A stretch of 64,000 bases of DNA from NCBI GenBank assembly GCA_965215855.1, contig CBDCER010000002.1:868001-932000 (forward strand), read 5' to 3'. Position 1 is the stretch's first letter, and every line of letters starts with the position of its first letter. Source of the DNA: J027 sp965215855 (GTDB taxonomy: Bacteria; Chloroflexota; Anaerolineae; Aggregatilineales; J027). A program made the translations under genes and the position numbers. Below the pieces are notes generated by a model. The model was given only the letters and a program-made list of their open reading frames with translations. It was not told where the DNA came from and searched no databases. Shown here one piece after another: positions 17,199 through 25,168 of this stretch.

Positions 17199-19094
17199 TC
17201 AGTTCGACATATTTTCAATGCGTAACTTGACGTTGAGTGTCGCCGTCCGCCCATCTTGATAGGTAATCACCGACTCGATGTCCAATGCGTCTTTGTCGCT
17301 ATACAATCCATCAATAATCTCCCGATAATTGTCGGCAATGTAGTTACGTCGCACCTTGCGAGTACGAGTCAACTCGGCATCATCCGCATCCAATTCCTTG
17401 TGCAACAACAGGAACCGCTGGATTTGTGCCGCCTCTGGCAGATCAGCGTTGGTGCGCTCAACATCCCGCTGAATAAGTTCGTAGACTTCCGGTTTTTGTG
17501 CCAGATCAGTGTAGGTCGTGTAGGCCAGTTGGTTGTTTTCGGCCCATTTGCCGACGTTGCCAAAATCAATGTTGAGGAACGAGGTCACAAATGGCAGTCC
17601 GGCTCCACCAAAAACTACTGCTTCGCGGACATATTGGCTGAATTTCAGTTTATTTTCAATGAATTGCGGCGAGAACTTAGTGCCATCGTGCAGGGTCATC
17701 ACATCTTTGACACGGTCAATGACAATCAAGTGTCCATCGTCATCCAGATAGCCAGCATCGCCTGTATGGACCCAACCTTCGGAGGTAATAGTGCTTTGGG
17801 TGGCTTCCTCGTTCTTGTAATAACCGGGGAAACACATCGGGCCGCGTGCCAAGATTTCACCTGACTCGTGAATCATAATCTCAGCGCCGGGAACTGGATG
17901 CCCAACCGACTGGAATTTGATGTCGCTGTCTTCATGCACCACGCAAATTCCGGTAGTTTCGGTCTGTCCATAGCCTTGTTTCAAATTGACACCCATCGCA
18001 TGGAAGAAGCGGAATATATCCGGCCCCAGTGCAGCACCGGCGGTGTAGGCCCATTTCACATAGCGCAGCCCCAATTGGTCGAGAATGCCATTAAAGGCAA
18101 ACCAGCGCGTCAGGCGTTGCAACAGACGATCTGAGAAAGTCAGTTCTTCTTTGTTGAAGCGTTTATCGGCCAAACGATAGCCAATCTTAATACCCCGATT
18201 GAACATCCATTTCTTCAGCCTGTCAGCATCTTCAACCTTCACCTGCACCTGACTCAACATATTTTCCCAGATGCGGGGCGGTGCGAAGAGAATACGTGGC
18301 CCAACCTCTCGTAAATCAGCTTGCACAGTCTCCGTTGCTTCCGGGAAACTCAGCGGGAAACCGGCCTGCAATCCACACGCAACCGAAATCATCTGCTCAC
18401 CGATCCAGGCCAGCGGCAAAAATGAAAGAAATTGGTCTCCCTCCGCAAAACCATCAACAGCCCGCAAGCCCTGGCCCATCGACAACAAATTATCGTGAGT
18501 GATTTTCGCCAGCTTAGGCCGCGAGGTCGTGCCCGATGTCGTGGAGAGGATGGCAATATCGCTGCCTTTGCCCTCGTTAATAAACTCGTTAAAAACACCC
18601 TGATCTGGAACTTTGCTCCCTAATGTTTCAATATCGGGGAAAGCCATCAGATAATCTTCTATGTAGTTTCGCAGACCCTTCGGATCGTAGTAGATGACCT
18701 TTTCCACTCCCTTGAGCTGATCCCAAATTTCAATAATCTTATCGACCTGTTCCTGGTCTTCGGCCACCACAAATCTCATATCACATTGCGCGATAATGTA
18801 GTGAACTTCCTCTGGTGTCGAATCCTGGTAAATTCCGATACTTGCGCCGCCGAGCGATTGCGCTGCCAGCTCGGTAATCACCCATTCTGGGCGATTGTCA
18901 CCAATCACGCCGACAATATCACCGCGTTGGAAGCCCAATGTATGCAGTCCCAGCGCAAAATGCCGCACCCGCTCCAAAAACTGTACCCAGGTAAACGATT
19001 GCCAGATGCCAAATTCTTTCTCACGCAGCGCCACCCGATCTCCAAAACGAGTCGCATTCTCGCGTAATTGCTTGGGCAGTGTGTCAATTATCAT
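17199..19094 (-). CDS. AMP-dependent long-chain acyl-CoA synthetase family
   Basis: The adenylate-forming enzyme has the P-loop ILSTTSGTTSRPKLAKITH, the A5 motif GYGQTETTGICVV, and the A7-A8 region VHTGDAGYLDDDGHLIVIDR. At 631 residues it matches long-chain acyl-CoA synthetases. It should activate a carboxylic acid with ATP and CoA at the inner membrane face. The gene is embedded between livG and livH and overlaps the end of livG by 11 bases, so import and CoA activation of one acid are probably coupled. Aromatic or long-chain acids are possible substrates; the sequence does not decide. Confidence 0.9.
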   Translation of the reverse strand: MIIDTLPKQLRENATRFGDRVALREKEFGIWQSFTWVQFLERVRHFALGLHTLGFQRGDIVGVIGDNRPEWVITELAAQSLGGASIGIYQDSTPEEVHYIIAQCDMRFVVAEDQEQVDKIIEIWDQLKGVEKVIYYDPKGLRNYIEDYLMAFPDIETLGSKVPDQGVFNEFINEGKGSDIAILSTTSGTTSRPKLAKITHDNLLSMGQGLRAVDGFAEGDQFLSFLPLAWIGEQMISVACGLQAGFPLSFPEATETVQADLREVGPRILFAPPRIWENMLSQVQVKVEDADRLKKWMFNRGIKIGYRLADKRFNKEELTFSDRLLQRLTRWFAFNGILDQLGLRYVKWAYTAGAALGPDIFRFFHAMGVNLKQGYGQTETTGICVVHEDSDIKFQSVGHPVPGAEIMIHESGEILARGPMCFPGYYKNEEATQSTITSEGWVHTGDAGYLDDDGHLIVIDRVKDVMTLHDGTKFSPQFIENKLKFSQYVREAVVFGGAGLPFVTSFLNIDFGNVGKWAENNQLAYTTYTDLAQKPEVYELIQRDVERTNADLPEAAQIQRFLLLHKELDADDAELTRTRKVRRNYIADNYREIIDGLYSDKDALDIESVITYQDGRTATLNVKLRIENMSN

Positions 19095-19926
19095 TATTAT
19101 CGGCCTCCCCTATCGCGTTTTCCTGCCCCAAATATGCCTGAATCACCTCTGGATTGGCCCGCACTTCATCGGGAGTTCCCAGCGCGATCCGTCGCCCAAA
19201 ATCCAACACTGCTACGCGATCCGAAATATCCATCACCACACCCATATCATGCTCAATAAGAATGACCGTGATGCCCCATTCTTCGTTGATATCGAGGATA
19301 AAACGGGCCATATCCTCTTTTTCTTCGACGTTCATGCCCGCCATCGGCTCATCCAACAAAATTAGCCCTGGATTCATCGCCAACGCCCGGCCCAACTCCA
19401 CACGTTTTTGCAACCCATAGGCCAGTGCCCCAACCTGTTGTTTGCGAATGGCCTGAATCTCCAGCAAGTCAATCACATATTCCACAAAGCGTCGGTGATC
19501 GATTTCCTCGCGCTGGCCCCAGCCCCAATAGAACATGGCCGACAGAATATTCTTCTTCATGTGGACATGCCGCCCTAGCATCAGGTTATCCAACACCGTC
19601 ATGTGACTGAATAACTCAATGTTCTGAAATGTGCGGGCAATACCCAGCCGTGGAAGATGATGCGGAGATGTGCGAACCAGATCACGCTCACCATATAATA
19701 TGCGCCCTCGTTGCGGGCGATATAGCCCACAGATACAGTTGAGCAGGCTCGTTTTTCCGGCTCCATTCGGGCCAATGATGGCGAGGATTTCACCTGGCTG
19801 ACAATCCAGGCTAACTTCGGAAAGCGCACGAACGCCGCCGAAGCTCAGACTAATCATGTCTACTTCTAGTTGGTGGCGTTCTGGACGGTTAGCTTCATAA
19901 GGACGATCAAATTTAGAGACTCTCAT
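19084..19926 (-). CDS. livG: LIV-type ABC transporter ATP-binding protein (LivG-like)
   Basis: First gene of the minus-strand LIV operon. It has Walker A GPNGAGKTSLLNCICGLY, signature ALAYGLQKRVELGRAL, Walker B LILLDEPMAGMN, and the C-terminal LivG motif with DFGRRIALGTPDEV and VIQAYLG. The motif EEKEDMARFILDINEEWG is typical of the LivG proteins found beside acyl-CoA synthetase genes. Its stop overlaps the synthetase start. A candidate promoter lies about 120 bases upstream. Confidence 0.9.
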   Translation of the reverse strand: MRVSKFDRPYEANRPERHQLEVDMISLSFGGVRALSEVSLDCQPGEILAIIGPNGAGKTSLLNCICGLYRPQRGRILYGERDLVRTSPHHLPRLGIARTFQNIELFSHMTVLDNLMLGRHVHMKKNILSAMFYWGWGQREEIDHRRFVEYVIDLLEIQAIRKQQVGALAYGLQKRVELGRALAMNPGLILLDEPMAGMNVEEKEDMARFILDINEEWGITVILIEHDMGVVMDISDRVAVLDFGRRIALGTPDEVRANPEVIQAYLGQENAIGEADNNDN

Positions 19927-20047
19927 AAGCTTTTTCCCTGACGGCTACAATAAAATTACTATTTTGTTGGGCCTTACAACACAGGAAATATCAAAGCGCC
20001 TTAAGAAGTCAAAGTTTTGCAGGTATGTACGGCGCTTGACGTTAAAT

Positions 20048-20075
20048 ATTTTAAGGCAATTCAGTATATATGCAA
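20048..20075 (-). promoter_or_regulatory. Candidate promoter of the LIV operon
   Basis: On the minus strand TTGCAT is followed after 16 nt by TAAAAT. It lies about 120 bases upstream of livG and just beyond the stop of the metallo-beta-lactamase gene. Hexamer matches only; no other support. Confidence 0.35.
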
Positions 20076-20077
20076 AT

Positions 20078-21049
20078 TTACGTCGGCGGCCAATGACGTG
20101 GCGGCAATGGACTTGGATACCAGTCCTGTGCCAATGTTGTATAGGCCACTGTGGCTACCAGTCGTCCAGCCTGCCATGCCGCCGCGCCCGAACGCACCAT
20201 TTCATCCAACAGCGACTCCACGAACTCTGTTGGTGTCTGCCGCATATAGACGCGGCTGTAATCCTGAAACCAGGGGCATCCCAGCAAGTAGTTATGCGCC
20301 GCTGCTTTCGACATCCCATCCCGCAAAATCAGTGCATACGAGAAGATCCGTTTGCAAGCGTGCCACGCCACCCGTGCTGGATCCTTCAGCCAACGTTCAT
20401 AGCGTCGCAATGCTATCCGCATCGCCCCATGGGGATCATCATGGACTGGCCCATGCCCCGACATCGCTATCTGTACTGGCAACCGCAACAACTCCTCCAG
20501 CGTCTCAATGGTGCGATATAGCGCCCCTGTTCCTTCCTGAAAAATATTGATCCACGATACGTCATCAGCATGAACCGCATCGCCAAGTATCAACACTTGG
20601 TCGCGTGCGTAGAGGCTTATATGTCCCAGTGTGTGTCCTGGTGTATGCAATACTTGTAGCACAACGTTGCCTGTGTCGATTTCATCTCCGTCGCGCAATG
20701 GTCGATCCACATGATACGGCTCAATGGGATGCACGAGCCACTCCGCACCACACGCTGATATATCTCGGTCATTGACCATCGCTGCTTCTGAATAGTATGT
20801 GGCGATAGGAATGCCATACTTACGCTGTAACCCACTGTTTCCACCCACATGGTCACAGTGATAATGCGTATTTACGATCATATTTAGGCGCTCTGGTGGC
20901 ATACCAGCCTCACGCAACAACCGCTCTGTTTCCGGCAAATCGCTCCCGAATCTTGTATCCACCAACACTGGACGCTTACCTCTCACCAGAGCCATATTCG
21001 CGCTGGGAAAAGTTCGCCTGAAGAAGTGCAACCATGCCGGTAAAGTCAT
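20078..21049 (-). CDS. Metallo-beta-lactamase fold hydrolase
   Basis: The protein has the metal-binding motif NTHYHCDHVGG (about residue 62), a second His in HTPGHTLGHISLY, the Asp in ILGDAVHADDVSW and a later His in MSGHGPVHDD, so both metal sites look complete. The C-terminal 110 residues are helical and may be a winged-helix-like or lid domain. It is probably a thioester hydrolase or lactonase-type enzyme of the glyoxalase II superfamily. ATG at 21049 is preferred to the TTG one codon earlier. It lies upstream of the LIV/acyl-CoA operon on the same strand, so a role in acyl-CoA metabolism is possible but unproven. Confidence 0.85.
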   Translation of the reverse strand: MTLPAWLHFFRRTFPSANMALVRGKRPVLVDTRFGSDLPETERLLREAGMPPERLNMIVNTHYHCDHVGGNSGLQRKYGIPIATYYSEAAMVNDRDISACGAEWLVHPIEPYHVDRPLRDGDEIDTGNVVLQVLHTPGHTLGHISLYARDQVLILGDAVHADDVSWINIFQEGTGALYRTIETLEELLRLPVQIAMSGHGPVHDDPHGAMRIALRRYERWLKDPARVAWHACKRIFSYALILRDGMSKAAAHNYLLGCPWFQDYSRVYMRQTPTEFVESLLDEMVRSGAAAWQAGRLVATVAYTTLAQDWYPSPLPPRHWPPT

Positions 21050-21280
21050 CAATCCCTCGCTAAACTATTCTGTTGTTTCGACACACGATGAGACAACTCT
21101 ACTCTGAAGCCCGGCGTAGAGCAATTTCAGGTGCATCATGCGCTTTCGGTAACATTTTCATTTGACAGAAACGTTATGGACGGTGGTCAATCGTAGGAAA
21201 AACGTTGTGCCCCCACATCAGAATTGCGTCACCATAAAAGCATATTCGGTTTGTTTAATGATATTTTTTGGAGGCTATTC

Positions 21281-22292
21281 ATGCACAATCGGCCACGCAT
21301 ACACTATTTTTTGCTGGGTCTGTTACTGGTATTGCCGTTGATCGGAACACCACCCCCTGTTCAGGCACAGACCAACACGCTTTTTCGAGTCTATCTGACT
21401 TTTGAAGATGGGCCAACTGGTACTTATACGCCGGAATTGCTGGATATTCTGGCGGCGTATGATGCGAAAGCCACATTTTTCGTGAACGGGTATCAGATTG
21501 CCGGACGAGAACACGTTCTGCAGCGCATAATCCGCGCTGGGGAACCATTTGTGGGAAGAGAAAGACCTCTATGCCGGGTATCCTGCTGAGGATGTATGGG
21601 CATCGTACCATGTAACGGAAGTGGCGATCCGGGCCGCTTTAGGGCCAGAGTTGCCACGTTATGATGCTCAAGTCAAACTGTTTCGGCAGCCGGGCGGTGG
21701 TGGGAGTCCATTTCCGGCGCTGGGTGATGAGCAAATTATCACCTACAATTGGAATGTGTCGGGAAATGATTGTGGCTCGAATATCAATTTTGAGAGCGAG
21801 TTATCATTCGATGATCAGGTCATTCGTAACGTGCTACGTAATCCACAGCCAGCGGGCGTGCCATACTTCAACGTGTACGATTATGGCGACGGCGTAGTGG
21901 TGGTGTTGCATGACATCAATCGCGTGACAGCGCGGGTGTTGCCCGTAATTATGGACGAGTTGCAAATGGCAGGAGCAACGTTTGAGGCATTGCCGCGCCC
22001 TTGGGATAGTGTAGGAACGATGCCCGTTGTTTTGGGAATGCCACCAGCGTTAGGAGCAGGAATTCCAGGCACGACGATTACCGGCTATACGCTGGGCACG
22101 ATGCGAATCAGGGCTGAACCGAATCTGCAAGCGGCGACGCTGGTAGGGAATATCTCGCCAGATACCGCGTTGACGTTGACCGGTCGAACGATGGGTTGGT
22201 ATCAGGTGCAATACGAAGAGACAACGGGCTGGATGCACGCGGGCTATGTGCTGGCGTTGGGACCGATACCCAGCTTACCTTTGATTCAATAA
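21281..22292 (+). pseudogene. Frame-disrupted polysaccharide deacetylase with SH3b domain
   Basis: The first frame (ATG 21281, GGAGG upstream) encodes a signal peptide and the start of a NodB-like deacetylase (VYLTFEDGPTGTYTPELLD, ATFFVNGYQIAG). It runs off-frame after IIRAG near 21540. The continuation is in another frame beginning NHLWEEKDLYAGYP, and carries the rest of the domain (VVVLHDINRVTARVLP) plus a C-terminal SH3b-like domain (MRIRAEPNLQ... GWMHAGYVLALG). Family members usually have several residues between AG and NH, so a short deletion at GCTGGGGAACC is likely. TFDDGP is TFEDGP here. Either a real pseudogene or an assembly error. Confidence 0.75.
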
Positions 22293-22411
22293 ATGCGGGG
22301 CAGCCAGATGGCCGGGGGGCTATCTTATAGAGAGCCAGGCGCGTTGATGTAGCACATTTGGGAGTTCGCATGATATGATCGGCAGGACAGTGATCATGGA
22401 GAGAAAAGCTC

Positions 22412-23119
22412 ATGCCGCACCTTGTGAAACCTTTGCCAGACGACCCCACACAGCCGATTTCCATCACACGTTGTTTTCACTTGATTGAAAGTGCCCACGA
22501 CTATCTCGTTACTCATGCTGCCACTGCCCTGGAGCAAATTGAGGTTGGGCAGAGTCACCCCTACTGGGGAAGTCAACTCAAGCGCGTTCGTGTTGCACTA
22601 CCCTCTGAAGATCGCCCAGCGTTAATTGATCCAGCTATTCAGGATCATAGCCTGACAGAAATCTACAACCAGTGTGCCACGATGGAGCGCCTCCTGGATG
22701 CGCTGAAATGGGCGAATGCACATTTGCGTGGCTATCAGGTTATTCGCTGTCATCCCACAACAAGCAGTGTGAAACAGGATGAGTCTGCTATTCCAGACAA
22801 CGACCTTGTATTGATAAATACCGGGGGTGAATTAGCGCGTTTTGAGGTTTCGGATGTGGCGAGCGAACAGGACGGAAACCACAAAGAAGACAAAGACTTG
22901 ATGAGCCTGGATGTTCTGGGAGCTAGGTCAGGGCCAGATAAGTACGTGATTGATGCGTGGCCTGCGGGGCGATTGTTTATGGTCGTCTCATCCGAGTTCG
23001 CAGTACGGCTACGCAAGAAATGCAACGGCTGGCCCGCTAAAAATCCACATTATCACTATCTTGAGGTGAAACCTGATGGCGGTACACGGATCTTTGAAGT
23101 GCTGTCGCAAAGAACATAA
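22412..23119 (+). CDS. Hypothetical protein, 235 aa
   Basis: I do not recognise this protein. It has no signal peptide or membrane helix. The N-terminal 110 residues look helical (TRCFHLIESAHDYLVTHAAT, then MERLLDALKWANAHLRGYQ). The C-terminal 90 residues look alpha/beta, with acidic and His-rich parts (ARFEVSDVASEQDGNHKEDK; WPAKNPHYHYLEVK). GGAGAG lies upstream of the ATG. It stands alone between the broken deacetylase and an IS element. Confidence 0.6.
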   Translation: MPHLVKPLPDDPTQPISITRCFHLIESAHDYLVTHAATALEQIEVGQSHPYWGSQLKRVRVALPSEDRPALIDPAIQDHSLTEIYNQCATMERLLDALKWANAHLRGYQVIRCHPTTSSVKQDESAIPDNDLVLINTGGELARFEVSDVASEQDGNHKEDKDLMSLDVLGARSGPDKYVIDAWPAGRLFMVVSSEFAVRLRKKCNGWPAKNPHYHYLEVKPDGGTRIFEVLSQRT

Positions 23120-23160
23120 AAGGCCATTGTCCACTGTTACGTTGCGATGAACCTAAAGAG

Positions 23161-24605
23161 GGTAGTGTATCGTTTTCGGTGGAGATTCAAACAGCGACAA
23201 AAGGCGCGAGAGAACGTGCAACAGCGACCTCCAAACCAACAAGCGAATGAAAAGCACTCGCCGCACGAAAGAGGCGACGAATGATGCGGTTGACACGTTC
23301 AAGCAAGCTGGTGGTACGCAGAGTGGAAGGACGCCAGGATGGGAAACGAGCGAGCAAAGCATAGAAACGTAAGGTATCGTCAAGGTCTTGGCGTAGTTTT
23401 TTGGCCGCATCAGGTTGGGTCGCCAGCCACACTTCATCAAAAACTTGTAGGCGAGAAAGGGCCTCGTCCTTGGTCGGTGCATAGAAGATGGCAGCGGCCT
23501 GGGCGATAATGCGTTTTCGGAGGCGACGAGCGGCTTTGCGGCCCATGCCATCTGGAATGGCAATAGCTTGAAAAACATTGCGGAGTTTGTGGAAAACACA
23601 GTGTTGGTGGGGGATATGGGGATAAATCAAGTTGAGAGCCGCCTTCAGCCCTTTGCCACGATCATGGACAATGAGGCGAAGTCCACGTTCGGCGTAACCG
23701 CCACGGTTTTCCATTTGCAGCAGTAGCTTCTCCCAATCTTCCTGGCTTTCAGCCGATGCAATCGCCCAATCCAGCACTTCCCATTTACCTGTTTTGGGCC
23801 AGACGCCGACTGCCACCAATACCGGGAGCTTGTGTTTGCGTTTGACTAGGCGATTACGCTTGCGGCTATCCTGGCGACGCGCCCCCGTTGGTAACAAAAC
23901 AGTCACCCAAATCGCATCTAGCATGAGGACCGGCGGCACGCTCGCCACCTGCGGGCCGAGGACGGTCTGGATGGCTTGGACACGTCGATTGAGCGTGCTA
24001 ATCCCAATGTCCGTTTTCAGCAGTTCACCCAATTCATGCCGCATTTGTCGCAAACTCAGTCCGATGTCAGCCCAACGACTGACACGCTGCGTAATGTCAT
24101 CCCACACGCGCTGATATGGCCCCAATAACCCCGATTGCAACCGCACACTGCCTCCGCAACTTCCACATTTCACACGCGGTAGCCATAACGTCAACACCCC
24201 CCACAGCGTTGCGACTGTCCGGCGTCGCCGCCCATTGCGGACAAAATCCCGCCGTTGGCGTGATCCGCACTTTTGGCATACGCCACTATTGCTCGTGCCA
24301 TGTCCCTGCTTACTCCGTCGCTCATGCGGTTCCCGCCCTACGATACCGTCTGCTTCGTCCTCCAGCTCTGCCTGTAAATCTTGTTCTGCCATTTGCTGTA
24401 TTTTGCGCTGCATTTTCTCCATGAACCCATTGATCGTCTGGAATCCGCTTTTCCAATTGACGCCCGGTGTCCTGACCAGTATCTTTCTCATTGAGCGTGT
24501 TCTCTTTCGTTTCTTTTGTTTGGGCGTCTAGCCTATCACGAGTTCACGCTCTTGCTACCCTTCTTTCTCTCTTTTCCAATTTTCCACCGAAAACGATACA
24601 CTACC
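23161..24605 (-). mobile_element. IS256/mutator-like insertion sequence, 1.45 kb
   Basis: Perfect 23-bp terminal inverted repeats begin GGTAGTGTATCGTTTTCGG at 23161 and are mirrored at 24583-24605. One transposase gene fills the element. The adjacent 8-9 bases on each side (CTAAAGAG and GAAGGAGA) are not identical, so no target duplication is seen. The right end lies 16 bases from the start codon of the Cys-rich gene, just before its AAGGAG. Confidence 0.9.
23187..24491 (-). CDS. Transposase, mutator/IS256 superfamily-like, with zinc finger
   Basis: The 434-residue protein has two N-terminal CxxC pairs (CQKCGSRQRR and VKCGSCGG, about residues 72-120) that likely form a zinc-binding DNA-recognition module. 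The catalytic core shows VLMLDAIWVTV for the first Asp, LIVHDRGKGLKAALNLIYP for the second, and the mutator motif HQHCVFHKLRNVFQAI. A late Glu candidate is in TSLLERVNRIIRRL. The frame is intact. The exact IS family within the mutator group is uncertain. Confidence 0.82.
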   Translation of the reverse strand: MRKILVRTPGVNWKSGFQTINGFMEKMQRKIQQMAEQDLQAELEDEADGIVGREPHERRSKQGHGTSNSGVCQKCGSRQRRDFVRNGRRRRTVATLWGVLTLWLPRVKCGSCGGSVRLQSGLLGPYQRVWDDITQRVSRWADIGLSLRQMRHELGELLKTDIGISTLNRRVQAIQTVLGPQVASVPPVLMLDAIWVTVLLPTGARRQDSRKRNRLVKRKHKLPVLVAVGVWPKTGKWEVLDWAIASAESQEDWEKLLLQMENRGGYAERGLRLIVHDRGKGLKAALNLIYPHIPHQHCVFHKLRNVFQAIAIPDGMGRKAARRLRKRIIAQAAAIFYAPTKDEALSRLQVFDEVWLATQPDAAKKLRQDLDDTLRFYALLARFPSWRPSTLRTTSLLERVNRIIRRLFRAASAFHSLVGLEVAVARSLAPFVAV

Positions 24606-24621
24606 GAAGGAGATGAATCTA

Positions 24622-24984
24622 ATGATTAATGCGCGGTTTCAAATTTCCGTTCTAATAGTAGCCTTGCTTTTGTCTCTGGTACCGTTCTTTGAGTTTTCTG
24701 AGCATGAATTTAATGCAGTTGAAGCTGGCGGTGGCGATAGTGGTGTTGGGATCGAGTGTGTACAAGGTCCAGGCAATTGTGGATGCGACCGAGGTTACTC
24801 AACCTGCGAACTTTGGACCTGGGGAAGCTCATCATGTGCGTGGGGTGCTGGATGGTGGGCTCATAAGTATGCCGCATTTGCACGCGAGTTTGATAATGGC
24901 AAGCGGCGTGTTGGACCTCTAACACCTTCAGGAACCGAGTGCCAAATTTCCCTGCCTCCTAGCACATGCGACACATGTGGTTGA
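24622..24984 (+). CDS. Small exported Cys- and Trp-rich protein
   Basis: The 120-residue product has a hydrophobic export signal (ISVLIVALLLSLVPFF) with possible cleavage after AVEA. The mature part has eight Cys (IEC, NCGC, STC, SSC, TEC, STCDTC) and a Trp-rich centre (LWTWGSSSCAWGAGWW), suggesting a disulfide-stabilised small exported protein. ATG 24622 is preferred to ATG 24613 because AAGGAG then has normal spacing. An intrinsic terminator follows 53 bases after the stop. No maturation or transport gene lies beside it. The promoter must lie in or beyond the IS that ends 16 bases upstream. Family not recognised. Confidence 0.6.
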   Translation: MINARFQISVLIVALLLSLVPFFEFSEHEFNAVEAGGGDSGVGIECVQGPGNCGCDRGYSTCELWTWGSSSCAWGAGWWAHKYAAFAREFDNGKRRVGPLTPSGTECQISLPPSTCDTCG

Positions 24985-25037
24985 TAGCAACAACTTTTTG
25001 GAGGACATTACATTTGCTAAAGCGGTAACAAAAATAG

Positions 25038-25074
25038 AGGCACTCAATGAGAAGACTTGAGTGTCTTTCCTTTT
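25038..25074 (+). terminator. Rho-independent terminator after the Cys-rich gene
   Basis: AGGCACTCAA and TTGAGTGTCT form a 10-bp stem (one G-T pair) with a 9-nt loop, followed by a T-rich tract TTTCCTTTTCT. It insulates the Cys-rich gene from the cytochrome operon. Confidence 0.8.
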
Positions 25075-25077
25075 CTA

Positions 25078-25129
25078 TATAATCTTCCCACAACGTCTTC
25101 ATAAAAAACACATAGTCTGCCCCTATCTT
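25078..25129 (+). promoter_or_regulatory. Conserved 52-nt block, copy 1 (cytochrome operon)
   Basis: The block runs from TATAAT to CCTATCTT and ends 39 bases before the ATG at 25169. The same block, 36 of 52 positions identical and of equal length, lies on the minus strand in front of the DUF2202 gene (33454-33505). Shared parts are CCCACA, CTTCATAA, CACATA, TCTG and CCTATC at fixed spacing. CATAAA and CATAGT recur 11 bp apart, a spacing used by OmpR/PhoB-type regulators. It is probably a promoter/operator. Confidence 0.6.
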
Positions 25130-25168
25130 TAGAACCATCAGAAAGTTGCAAGATAGGAAGACTGATAG

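Noticed and set aside
23146..24622. GATGAACCTAA (left) and GATGAATCTAA (right) near the ends of the IS256-like element as a target duplication
   Set aside because: They lie at unequal distances from the element ends (4 and 6 bases), differ at one position and are not adjacent to the inverted repeats, so a chance match is more likely.
24987..25030. CAACTTTTT before the cytochrome operon as a third ECF-type promoter
   Set aside because: The match covers only the AAC-T core, there is no AGACTCG element at the right spacing, and an intrinsic terminator follows before the operon.
25130..25160. GCAACTTTC on the minus strand near 25150 as an ECF promoter reading left
   Set aside because: There is no gene start on the minus strand downstream and no matching second element.
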